DNA of 64,000 bases from Palsa-360 sp963710315 (GTDB lineage: Bacteria > Acidobacteriota > Terriglobia > Acidiferrales > UBA7541): assembly GCA_963710315.1 (NCBI GenBank), contig CAVPZW010000001.1, positions 186,001 through 250,000 on the forward strand. The letters run 5' to 3'. Under the pieces are notes generated by a model. That model did no database searches. It saw only the letters and a program-made list of their open reading frames with translations, and was not told the origin of the DNA. The stretch's first letter is position 1. Each line of letters begins with the position of its first letter. This document shows, in pieces, positions 27,640 through 36,526 of this stretch. Position numbers and translations under genes: made by a program.

Positions 27640-30638
27640 CTAGACGTCTTTTCGATCTCCGGGTTCGGGTTGCGCAGCTTGGCCAGATACGTCGTTCTCG
27701 GCCGCGTATTCAGTTCTTCCAGCAATTTGTAATTTCGATTCTTGGCCTTCAGCTTGGATACAGCGCTATTCGGATCGTTGATGTTTCCGAACACGATGGC
27801 TTCCGACGGGCAGGATTGCTGGCAGGCGGTGACAATTTCGCCGTCCTTGACCGGGCGATCCTGCCTTCTCCGCGTCGATTTTCACCGCGTTGATTCGCTG
27901 CACGCAGTAAGAGCATTTTTCCATCACGCCGCGGCTGCGCACGCTGACATTGGGATTGCGCATCCCGAACAGGCTGGGCGTATCCCAATCCGAATAAAGC
28001 AAAAAGTTGAAGCGGCGCACTTTGTACGGGCAATTGTTCGAGCAGTAGCGAGTGCCCACGCAGCGGTTGTAGATCATTTCGTTCAAGCCTTCGGGGCTGT
28101 GCACCGTGGCGGCCACCGGGCAAACCACTTCGCAGGGCGCGTCTTCGCAGTGCATGCACATCACCGGCTCGTGTAGCGTTTTCGGATCGTCCACGCTGCC
28201 TTCGAAGTAGCGGTCGATGCGGATCCAGTGCATCTCGCGCCCGATCATCACTTCCCTCTTGCCCACCACCGCAATATTGTTTTCCGCCTGGCAGGCCACC
28301 ACGCATCCGCCGCAACCCGTGCAGGCGTTCAGATCGACCGCCATGCCCCAGGCATTGCCGTCATATTTCACTTCGGGGTAGAGCGAGAGCGGATTCTCAA
28401 CCGCTTCGGCCTGCGCAAACTTGGGATTCTTCAGGTATTCGTCGAGCGTCGCAACGCGCACCGGTTCGCGCCCTTCCATGTGCTGTGCGTCTGCGTGGCG
28501 GCCAGCGCCCAGCGTTCGCCCGTCTTTGCGAACTTCGAGGCCGGTCCCGATCCACGGCGTCGCGAGAGGACGAATCCATCCCGCGTCAAACCCAGCGCCA
28601 GTTCCGACGCGCCCGGACTCGCGTTCGCCCGTAACCCAAAAACGCAGTCACGCTTTCATCCGCGTGCCCGGGCATCACCCAGGCGGGAGCGACAATGGTC
28701 CGCCCCTTGATACTTCAGCTCGATGGCGTCTTCGCTCTTGATCCCCAGGCGCTCGGCCGTTTTCGGGCTCAGCATGGCCACGGCGTCCCAAGTGAGCTTG
28801 GTCAGCGGCTTGGGCAATTCCTGCAGCCAGCCGTTGTTGGCGAAGCGGCCGTCCCAGATGGTTGGGTCCGGGCGGAAAACAATTTCGAGTCCTTGCGCCG
28901 CGGCGTGCCGGAGCTTCCGCGCCAATTCCCGGCTTAAGCGAAACTTGCTTCGGCGGGAAAGCCGTGTCCGCCACAACTCCATCGCGCAGCGTCTTTTCCC
29001 AAAACGCATCGAAGCGGTCCACACTCGGGCGCTGCGACTGCCAATAATCGTGCACCATGATCGTGGCTGGACTTGGCGGCTTGCCCGTTCAGCAAGGCCA
29101 GGAAATCGACTTCCGATTTTCCGCCGTAGAGCGGAGCGATCAGCGGCTGAATCACCGATGCCGTGCCGTCAAAACCGCGCGCGTCTCCCCAGGATTCCAG
29201 TTCGTGCGCTTGCGGAATGTGCCAGTGGCACAGCGCCGATGTTTCGTCTTCATAAATACCCAAGCGCATGCTGAACGGCACCTTCGGCAGAATTGCTTTG
29301 AAGTCCAGATCTGCGGGCGCGTCATAAACCGGGTTGCAGCCCAAAATCAAAAGTGTCGTCACGCTTCCGGCGCGAATGTCCGCGGCCAATTGACCGATGG
29401 AATCCCATTGATTCGCGGGCGAGACGTCGATTGGCTGCGTGAAAAAGAGAGTCTTGCCCACATTGCCCAAAGCCTGATTGATGGCGTGAGCCAGCGCGTG
29501 CACCACGGGCGGTTGCTGATCTCCGACCACAACTAAAGTTGCGCCAGGATGCTGCTTCAGGTCGCGGGCAAGCGCGGAGATCCATCCGGCAGGAGCGCTA
29601 GGAGCGACGTCCGGGCCGGCAACGCCACTCACGCCAAGCTCATGCGCAAGGGCACGCGCAAATCCCTCGATATCGGAAGCCCTCATTCGCAAGCGATGAT
29701 CGGCCATGCCGCCGGTGTTGGTCGGCGTGGATTCCACCGAGTACAGGCGATTCATCTTCGATTCGGTGCCTTCCACGCGGCGCTTCCTGGAAAATTCGCG
29801 CGCGTAGCGCAGGCATCCAGGCCCGCTGGTCAGGAAATCCGAATCCAGCGCTACAATCACGTCGGCCTGATCCAAGCGGTAAACCGTGTTCACAATATTC
29901 GCCGAAGGCAAGCTTTGCGCCTTCGCGCACGTTGTCGCGCGTCACCGATTCGTACTGCACCCACTTGGCGGACGGATACGCCTTCAAGAATGTGTCGATT
30001 TGGCTGCCAATGGTCGGCGAAGTAATGGCCGGCGTCAGCAGCCTTACGCCACCTCCGCCGCTTCCCTTTTCCGTTCCCAGCGCGGTGGACAACTCATCCT
30101 GAAACTCCGCCCAGCTTCCGATGCGCCCATCGTGAATTTCCGCTTGCGAGCGGTCCGGATCGTACAGCCCGAGGATGGAGGCCTGCGAAAATGCGTCGGT
30201 CGCGCCCAGGCTGCCCGGATGGTCCGGATTGCCTTCGATCTTTGTGGGCCGCGCCATGTGGCTCTCGACCAGAACGCCGGTGGCCACGCCGCCCAGTGTC
30301 ACGGCGGTTGCATAGAACAGCGGCTTGCCGGGGATGATTTCTTCCGGCTGGCGCACGTAGGGAACAATTTTTTGCGTGGGAAGCTTGGTGCAGCCGGTCA
30401 GCCCGGCAAAGGCCGCGGAGGCCGCCATTACTTTCATTATGTCCCGGCGGTCGATTTTCGCTTCGGGATCGTTGGCTCCGTGCGGAAACTCATTTTCCTT
30501 GTGGTTGCGGAATTCCGGCGTATCGGCCAACTCGTCAAGCCCGCGCCAATACCGGGGTGTTTCTCCGGCGCTCGAAGCTTTGCGCAATGCGAAAAGTTCC
30601 ACATCGGGCTGAGCTGCGTTTTTTCGATCGCTGTCCAT
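27640..30638 (-). CDS. actB: Alternative complex III subunit ActB, molybdopterin-like plus four-cluster iron-sulfur protein, frameshifted
   Basis: Largest extracytoplasmic subunit, about 1000 residues. N-terminal twin-arginine-like segment with lipobox (RRDIMKVMAASAAFAGLTGC), then a domain related to molybdopterin oxidoreductases; in characterised ACIII this domain carries no molybdenum. The C-terminal third is a ferredoxin-like module with four cysteine sets: CTGCGGCVVACQ, CMHCEDAPCEVVCP, CVGTRYCSNNCP and CSYC with a later CQQSCP. Frame breaks near 29890, 29085, 28935, 28690, 28500 and 27865. The stop is assigned at about 27640 assuming one late shift; the uncorrected frame runs to 27507. 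ATG at 30638. Confidence 0.9.
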
Positions 30639-30688
30639 GAATTCCCTGATCCCTTATTCTCGCGGGCGGAACGTACAGCCCGCGCCCA

Positions 30689-31339
30689 CTAGCGGTGGCA
30701 CGTCGTGCAGGTCGTCAGCTTCTGTACTTTATATTCGGTCATCAGCCGGCTGCCCAAAGCTTCCTGGTCCGAGGGCGGCGTGTAAAACGCGTTGAACACT
30801 TCGGATCGCGGGCGCAAAAACTTTTCCGGCGCATTGTGACATTCGAGACACCAGCGCATGTAAAGAGTATTTTCGCGCCAAGTGATGTTCATTTCTCCGA
30901 CCGGGCCGTGGCAGGTGGTGCAGCCCACGCCCTTTGCAACATGGATGCTGTGATTGAAATAGACGAAGTCCGGAAGCGCGTTGACGCGCGTCCATTCGAT
31001 CGGCTTGGAATCGCGGTAGCTCACGCGCACCGGCTCAAGCATTGCCGCGCTGGTCCAGATTTGCGAGTGGCAGGTCATGCAGGTCTGCGTCGGAGGCATT
31101 CCAGCCGAGGAAGATACTTCCACGGAAGTGTGGCAATAGCGGCAATCCAGCCCAAGTTCGCCCACATGGTGTTTGTGGCTGAAGGGAATGGGCTGCGGCC
31201 GCGCGGTGTGGACCTCGGTCACATAGGAGGTCTGGTTCACAACGTTTACGGCATATCCCAAAATAGCAATCAGGATGACCGCGCCATAGATGCTGACGCG
31301 AGCGATAGTGTTTGTACTGTGATGAAAAATCTGTGCCAT
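30689..31339 (-). CDS. actA: Alternative complex III subunit ActA, pentahaem cytochrome c
   Basis: First gene of the act-cox operon. One N-terminal membrane helix (VSIYGAVILIAILGYAVNVV) anchors an extracytoplasmic domain with five CxxCH motifs: CRYCH, CMTCH, CTTCH, CLECH and CTTCH, matching the five haems of ActA. FSHKHHVGELGLDCRYC and YFNHSIHVAKGVGCTTCH supply extra histidines as axial ligands. It passes electrons from quinol toward the cytochrome c of ActE or CoxB. ATG at 31339 is preceded at nine bases by a GAGG that is itself inside a hairpin. Frame intact. A start at 31357 would add six residues and lose this ribosome binding site. Confidence 0.95.
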   Translation of the reverse strand: MAQIFHHSTNTIARVSIYGAVILIAILGYAVNVVNQTSYVTEVHTARPQPIPFSHKHHVGELGLDCRYCHTSVEVSSSAGMPPTQTCMTCHSQIWTSAAMLEPVRVSYRDSKPIEWTRVNALPDFVYFNHSIHVAKGVGCTTCHGPVGEMNITWRENTLYMRWCLECHNAPEKFLRPRSEVFNAFYTPPSDQEALGSRLMTEYKVQKLTTCTTCHR

Positions 31340-31577
31340 ACGTTCCGCCCTCGGCACACACGCCGAGGTGTACAGTCAGACGGTCCTAGCGCCTCTCTGT
31401 GGGCTGAAAATCCAGCCTCAATTTTCCGTTACAGCGGGAGCCGGCGCCTTCAACATTGAAGGAGGGGAATACATTCCGGCGGCACTGCCTGTTTCACTTC
31501 CATATATTCCGCCGGACGTTTGCACGGGTATTTCTAAAATACCTTTTATTAATTATTTCAATTTCACGCCGCCCGCG
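31340..31577 (-). promoter_or_regulatory. Structured 5' leader of the act-cox operon
   Basis: From the predicted start (about 31577) to the actA ATG lie about 238 untranslated bases with several inverted repeats. In transcript order they are GGTATTT/AAATACC (31527-31543), CCGGCGG/CCGCCGG (31476-31482 with 31509-31515), the perfect CCTTCAA/TTGAAGG (31447-31462), and the perfect seven-base-pair CCTCGGC/GCCGAGG (31349-31368). The last stem contains the GAGG ribosome binding site of actA, nine bases before the start codon, so translation could be gated by this hairpin. Pairing is read from sequence; the regulatory role is inference. Confidence 0.5.
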
Positions 31578-31583
31578 GCAAAC

Positions 31584-31613
31584 ACTATAACAGCATGGCA
31601 AAAATAATTTCAA
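31584..31613 (-). promoter_or_regulatory. Sigma-70-like promoter of the act-cox operon
   Basis: On the minus strand: -35 TTGAAA (31613-31608) and -10 TATAGT (31589-31584) separated by 18 bases, both close to consensus. Predicted start near 31577. The CRP-type site at 31653-31668 is centred about 83 bases upstream of that start. Confidence 0.6.
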
Positions 31614-31652
31614 CCGTTCAGTTCACTTTGGCGTAACAAAAAAGCAACATTG

Positions 31653-31668
31653 TGTGACCTAGATCACA
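31653..31668. promoter_or_regulatory. CRP-type binding site
   Basis: TGTGACCTAGATCACA is a perfect TGTGA-N6-TCACA palindrome, differing from the ideal E. coli CRP site by one spacer base. It sits between the divergent act-cox operon and the RND pump gene, 314 bases upstream of the actA ATG and about 280 upstream of the pump ATG. Relative to the predicted act start it is near -83, on the helical face used by class I CRP sites. A CRP/FNR-family regulator is expected; the true FNR pattern TTGAT-N4-ATCAA is not present. Confidence 0.6.
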
Positions 31669-31808
31669 AAATCCGCCATTTGCCGTGTATTTCTGCAAAA
31701 TAGTTCGGCGCTGGCTTAATTAAAAATTTTTAACCCGCTTCATACAGCGCCGCTTGAGACTCTCATTCAGGGACATTTGCGCTAGTTTCTCTTTCGCCCG
31801 CTTGTTCC

Positions 31809-31835
31809 CATGCCGATGTAACGTACATGGGCATG
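31809..31835. promoter_or_regulatory. 27-bp imperfect palindrome upstream of the RND pump, candidate repressor operator
   Basis: Eleven-base arms CATGCCGATGT (31809-31819) and ACATGGGCATG (31825-31835) match after inversion at ten of eleven positions around a five-base centre. Size and spacing are like operators of TetR-family repressors, which often control RND pumps. No regulator gene is adjacent in the window. The rest of 31669-31944 shows no gene I can support. Confidence 0.45.
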
Positions 31836-31944
31836 CAGGCATCCAAAGAAATACGGGACTTATTGGAAGAAGCATTCCGCACGTTGGAGTTTCCCTCGCG
31901 AATTCATTCGCGGTAAGATTCTCCGTATCTTCGAGGGCAAAAGA

Positions 31945-34900
31945 ATGTGGATTGTTCGGATTGCGCTGAGGCGGCCGTACACGTTTATCGTCGCCGCGCT
32001 GATCATAGTATTGATGACGCCGATCGTGCTGCAGCGCACGCCCACGGACGTCTTTCCCAATATCGACATCCCCGTGGTGGCCGTGTGCTGGAACTATTCG
32101 GGATTGTCTCCTCAACTGATGGAAGACCGCATCGTTTCGCCGTACGAGCGCTTCCTGACCACCGTTGTGGACAACATCGAGCACACCGAGTCGCAAACCG
32201 TCGGGGGCCGCTCCATCATCAAGGTATTTTTTCAGCCCGGCGCGGACGTTCACGTGGGCGTTACGCAAATCACGGCTCTCTCCCAAACCATGATTCGGCA
32301 ACTGCCTCCCGGCATTTCGCCGCCGCTCATCATCACCTATTCGGCGTCCAGCGTGCCCGTGCTGCAATTGGGCATGAAGGGCGAGGGGCTGTCCGAACAA
32401 GTGCTCTTCGACTTTGGAGCCAACCTGGTCCGCAACCAACTGGCGACCATTGCGGGGGCGGCAATTCCCTGGCCTTATGGCGGAAAGCAGCGCCAGGTCT
32501 CGGTGAACCTGGACATACCGGCGCTGCAATCCAAAGGTTTGTCGCCCACGGACGTGATCACCGCCATCTCCGCGCAGAACCTTGTGCTGCCTTCCGGCAC
32601 GGTGAAAATGGGCTCGACCGAATTCAACGTGGAGATGAACGGATCGCCGGACACGCTTGCCGCACTGAATAATTTGCCGATCAAGACCAGCAACGGAGCC
32701 ACGATCTACGTGAAGGATGTGGCCTACGTGAGCGACGGATTTTCGCCGCAGGTGAACATTGCGCGCATGGATGGACAGCGCGGCGTGCTCGTGGCCATCT
32801 ATAAGAATGGCGCCACTTCCACTCTCAATGTGGTGTCCGACGTCTATAAGAAACTGCCCATCATCAAGAATCTGGTCCCGCCGCAAACTCAGATCACGCC
32901 TCTGTTCGATCAATCCGTTTTCGTGAGGGCGGCCATTCAGGGAGTGGTGCGCGAAGGCGTGGTCGCCGCCTGCCTAACCGCGCTGATGATTCTGCTGTTC
33001 CTGGGAAGCTGGCGCAGCACGCTGATCATCGCCGTTTCCATTCCGCTGTCGATTCTGATCTCCATCACCGTTTTGAGCATGCTGCATGAAACCATCAACC
33101 TCATGACGCTGGGCGGGCTGGCGCTGGCCGTGGGCATCCTGGTGGACGACGCCACGGTGGAAATCGAAAACATCAATCGCAACCTTGCACAGGGAAAACA
33201 GATTATTCAGGCCATTCTGGACGGCGCGCAGCAAATTGCCGTGCCCGCACTGGTGTCCACGCTTTCCATCTGCATCGTGTTCGTGCCCATGTTCTTCCTG
33301 ACGGGCGTGGCCAAGTTTCTGTTCGTGCCGCTGGCGGAAGCGGTGGTCTTCGCCATGCTTGCCTCTTATGTCCTGTCACGAACCTTGGTTCCCACCCTGG
33401 CCATGTATCTCCTCAAGGAACATCACGGCGAGGAGCACGCCACGGGAACAGGTATCTTCTCGCGCGCTCAGCGCGGATTCACGCGAGGGTTCGACCGCAT
33501 GCGCGACGGCTACCGCTCCTCGCTGGCCTTTTGCCTGGAGCGCGCCTGGCTCTTTGTGATTCTGTTTCTGGTATTTTGCCTGGCCTCGTTTTCAATGGCT
33601 CCCTTGCTGGGGCGGGACTTCTTCCCCAGCGTGGATGCCGGATTGATTCGCCTGCACATGCGCGCCAGGGCCGGGCAGCGCGTCGAGGAAACCGCACGCG
33701 AGGCCGACGGAGTGGACAACCTGATCCGGCGCGTCATTCCACCGGAGGACCTCGGCAACATCCTGGACAACATCGGCCTGTTCAACAGCACCGTGAATAC
33801 TGCATACAGCAATTCCGGCGTGATTGGCGAATCCGATGCCGAAATTCTGATCGGCCTCAAACCCGATCGCAAGCAGAAGACCCTGCACTACGTGGACGAG
33901 TTGCGGGTGCAATTGGCCAGGGATTTCCCCGGCACGCAATTTTTCTTTCAGCCCGCGGATATGATCAGCCAGATTCTGAATTTCGGCGTGCCCGCTCCCA
34001 TCGATGTCCAGCTGATCGGCCCCAACGAGAGGGCCAACTTTCAAATCGCCCAGCAAATCACCAACCGCATCCAGCATATTCCCGGCGCGGTGGACGTGCA
34101 CGTCCAGCAATTGCGCTCCTTCCCGGCGATCTTCCTGAATGTTGACCGCACGCGCGTGCAGTCCGTGGGCCTGAGTCCGACCGATGTTGCCAACAGCGTT
34201 CTGCTTACGCTGAGTTCCAGCTCCACGGTCAGCCCATCCTTCTGGGTCAATCCGCTGAACGGCTATGAGTACAACGTTGCCGTGCAATCGCCGCAATACA
34301 AGATCGACTCCATGCAGTCGCTCAGCAATATCCCGATTTCCTCGCCCACGACCACGGCTCCGCAAATTCTTGGGAACATGGCGGGAATGAGCGTAAACGC
34401 CGAGCCGGCCCTGCTCAGTCAATATGACGCCCAGGCCATGATGAACGTGTACGCCTCCGTGGAGGGGCGCGACCTGGGCGGCGTGGACGCCGATATTCAA
34501 AAAGTTTTGGCGGACTTCAAGGACAAACTTCCTCGCGGCACGCAGCTGTTTCGACGCGGACAAGTCTCCACGATGACATCGTCCTTTGCCGGGCTAAGCG
34601 CCGGAGTGGCCCTGGCCATCGTCCTGGTTTATTTCCTGATCGTGATCAATTTTCAATCCTGGATCGATCCGCTTATTATTATTACGGCGCTGCCCGGCGC
34701 GCTGGCGGGCATCGTTTGGATTCTATTGCTCACGCATACCACGCTGAATGTGCCATCCTTAACCGGCATGATCATGTGCATGGGCGTTGCCACCGCCAAT
34801 AGCATCCTGATGGTTTCCTTCGCGCGCGAGCAATTGAACGAGGGGCTCAATTCGACACAGGCTGCGGTTCAGGCAGGGTTTGTGCGCCTTCGCCCCGTGC

Positions 34901-35118
34901 TGATGACCGCCTTCGCCATGATCATCGGCATGGTTCCCTTGTCACTGGGACTTGGAGAAGGCGGCGAACAAAACGCGCCGCTGGGCAGGGCCGTGATTGG
35001 CGGGCTGATCATGGCCACCTTCGCAACTTTGTATTTCGTGCCTTGCGTGTTTTCCTTGGTTCACAAGGGGTATCGTCCGGCGGAGCGCGCCGCCGGCGCC
35101 GAGTACCTGGAAAACTAA
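31945..35118 (+). CDS. RND efflux transporter permease (AcrB/MdtB type)
   Basis: Inner-membrane proton-driven pump of the HAE-1 branch, 1057 residues, normal length. Twelve-helix topology with two large periplasmic loops: the first helix starts MWIVRIALRRPYTFIVAAL, the porter domain contains TPTDVFPNIDIPVVAV, and helix 4 carries the proton-relay pair in GGLALAVGILVDDATVEIEN. The second half mirrors this (GMIMCMGVATANSILMVSF, LGEGGEQNAPLGRAVIGGLI). The order pump-then-adaptor is the reverse of acrAB. No outer-membrane channel gene is adjacent, so TolC must be encoded elsewhere. Substrate not predictable. Frame intact. Confidence 0.94.
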   Translation: MWIVRIALRRPYTFIVAALIIVLMTPIVLQRTPTDVFPNIDIPVVAVCWNYSGLSPQLMEDRIVSPYERFLTTVVDNIEHTESQTVGGRSIIKVFFQPGADVHVGVTQITALSQTMIRQLPPGISPPLIITYSASSVPVLQLGMKGEGLSEQVLFDFGANLVRNQLATIAGAAIPWPYGGKQRQVSVNLDIPALQSKGLSPTDVITAISAQNLVLPSGTVKMGSTEFNVEMNGSPDTLAALNNLPIKTSNGATIYVKDVAYVSDGFSPQVNIARMDGQRGVLVAIYKNGATSTLNVVSDVYKKLPIIKNLVPPQTQITPLFDQSVFVRAAIQGVVREGVVAACLTALMILLFLGSWRSTLIIAVSIPLSILISITVLSMLHETINLMTLGGLALAVGILVDDATVEIENINRNLAQGKQIIQAILDGAQQIAVPALVSTLSICIVFVPMFFLTGVAKFLFVPLAEAVVFAMLASYVLSRTLVPTLAMYLLKEHHGEEHATGTGIFSRAQRGFTRGFDRMRDGYRSSLAFCLERAWLFVILFLVFCLASFSMAPLLGRDFFPSVDAGLIRLHMRARAGQRVEETAREADGVDNLIRRVIPPEDLGNILDNIGLFNSTVNTAYSNSGVIGESDAEILIGLKPDRKQKTLHYVDELRVQLARDFPGTQFFFQPADMISQILNFGVPAPIDVQLIGPNERANFQIAQQITNRIQHIPGAVDVHVQQLRSFPAIFLNVDRTRVQSVGLSPTDVANSVLLTLSSSSTVSPSFWVNPLNGYEYNVAVQSPQYKIDSMQSLSNIPISSPTTTAPQILGNMAGMSVNAEPALLSQYDAQAMMNVYASVEGRDLGGVDADIQKVLADFKDKLPRGTQLFRRGQVSTMTSSFAGLSAGVALAIVLVYFLIVINFQSWIDPLIIITALPGALAGIVWILLLTHTTLNVPSLTGMIMCMGVATANSILMVSFAREQLNEGLNSTQAAVQAGFVRLRPVLMTAFAMIIGMVPLSLGLGEGGEQNAPLGRAVIGGLIMATFATLYFVPCVFSLVHKGYRPAERAAGAEYLEN

Positions 35119-35152
35119 TTGTTGAGTTCAGAGTTTAGGGAGCAAACAGGGA

Positions 35153-36400
35153 ATGTCTGAAAATCAGGGCCAGTTGCGGGACCAATCGAAATCCACAGGG
35201 GAGCCGGGCGGCGACCACAGAGGGGCGGGCGCGCTGCTGCGATGGTTTCTGATTGCATTTGTAATTTTTGCGATCCTGGGCATCTACGCGGTCTCACAAC
35301 GCATGGGCGAACGAAAAGCCCTGGCGCAACAAACCGAACAAACGGCAATTCCCTACGTCTCTGTGATTCACGGAACACCCATCGATGCCGATTCCGAAAT
35401 GGTGCTCCCGGGCACGCTTAAACCCTTTGTGGAATCCCCCATTTATGCGCGCACCAGCGGCTATCTGAAGAAGTGGTACAAGGACATCGGCAGCCATGTG
35501 GCCAAGGGCGATATTCTTGCCGAGATCGATACGCCGGAGATTGACCAGCAACTGGCGCAGGCTCGCGCCGACCTGGTAACGGCGCAGGCCAATCTGAGCT
35601 TGTCCACACTGACAGCTGCGCGCTATCAGGATTTGATCAAGACCGATTCCGTCTCCCGGCAAGACCTGGACAACGCCAATGGTGACCTGGCCGCCAGAAA
35701 AGCCATGGTGCAATCAGCCGACGCCAACGTGAAGCGCCTGGAAGAAATGGAATCGTTCAAGCGGGTCTACGCTCCCTTCTCGGGAATCGTTACGCAGCGG
35801 AATGTGGACCCTGGCACGCTCATCAATGCCGGAAACGGCGGCACGGCCACCAAGGAAATGTTCGATCTGGCGCAGATCGATCCCATACGCGTCTTCGTGG
35901 CCGTGCCGCAATCCTACTCTCCTTCCATCCGCATCGGTTTGAAGGCCTGCCTCTCGCTCACGGAACTGGCGCAGCGAAATTTCTGCGGGCAGGTGGTGCG
36001 CACCGCGAACTCCATCGACCCAAACACGCGAACTCTATTGACGGAAGTGGACGTTCCGAACCCCGCGGGAACTCTCTTGCCGGGATCCTACGCGGAAGTT
36101 CATTTTGACGTGAAGGTCACCGCGCAGCGGCTTTCCCTGCCGGTGAACGCAATCTTGTTTCGCCCGGATGGAACCATGGCCGCCGTCGTCGGAGCCAATG
36201 GCCGTATCAATCTGAAGAAAATCACCGTCGGACGCGACTTCGGAAACTCGCTGGAAGTGCTGCAAGGGATCGATGCAGCGGACCGCATTGTCATCAACCC
36301 GCCGGACGCGCTGGAACAAGACGAACAGGTCAACGTCGCCGCGGAGAATGCCTCGGGGACATCATCAGGCTCCAAGACTTCCCTTCCCGCCAAACAATAG
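35153..36400 (+). CDS. RND periplasmic adaptor (membrane fusion protein)
   Basis: Adaptor that joins the pump to an outer-membrane channel. 415 residues with an N-terminal membrane anchor (LLRWFLIAFVIFAILGIYAV), then the lipoyl-like half-motif SPIYARTSGYLKKWYKDIG with AKGDILAEIDTPEIDQQL. An alpha-helical hairpin (AQARADLVTAQANLSLSTL to QSADANVKRLEEME), the second lipoyl half APFSGIVTQRNVDPGTLI, and a beta-barrel and membrane-proximal domain follow. It lies 34 bases after the pump gene in one operon. Frame intact. Confidence 0.93.
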   Translation: MSENQGQLRDQSKSTGEPGGDHRGAGALLRWFLIAFVIFAILGIYAVSQRMGERKALAQQTEQTAIPYVSVIHGTPIDADSEMVLPGTLKPFVESPIYARTSGYLKKWYKDIGSHVAKGDILAEIDTPEIDQQLAQARADLVTAQANLSLSTLTAARYQDLIKTDSVSRQDLDNANGDLAARKAMVQSADANVKRLEEMESFKRVYAPFSGIVTQRNVDPGTLINAGNGGTATKEMFDLAQIDPIRVFVAVPQSYSPSIRIGLKACLSLTELAQRNFCGQVVRTANSIDPNTRTLLTEVDVPNPAGTLLPGSYAEVHFDVKVTAQRLSLPVNAILFRPDGTMAAVVGANGRINLKKITVGRDFGNSLEVLQGIDAADRIVINPPDALEQDEQVNVAAENASGTSSGSKTSLPAKQ

Positions 36401-36431
36401 CCCGTATTTCGCACGTGCACCCAGGGTCATA

Positions 36432-36505
36432 TGTGGCATAGGCTTCAGCCTGTGGGGGTTAGGCCTTGCAAGAACTCGCCCCGCACAGGCTGAAGCCTAT
36501 GCCAC
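36432..36505. repeat. Palindromic repeat, family C (copy 2)
   Basis: Arms GTGGCATAGGCTTCAGCCTG at 36432-36451 and the reverse complement at about 36485-36504, with a 33-base centre. This uninterrupted copy shows what the broken copy at 37.8 kb should look like. It sits between convergent genes. Confidence 0.85.
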
Positions 36506-36526
36506 GCAAAGCGCGTATCGCGCCTT

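Noticed and set aside
31653..31668. FNR site rather than CRP site
   Set aside because: FNR needs TTGAT-N4-ATCAA; the half-sites here are TGTGA and TCACA with six bases between, the CRP arrangement.
31827..31916. 29-codon open frame before the RND pump, possible leader peptide
   Set aside because: It has no ribosome binding site, its start lies inside the palindrome, and there is no attenuator-like terminator after it.
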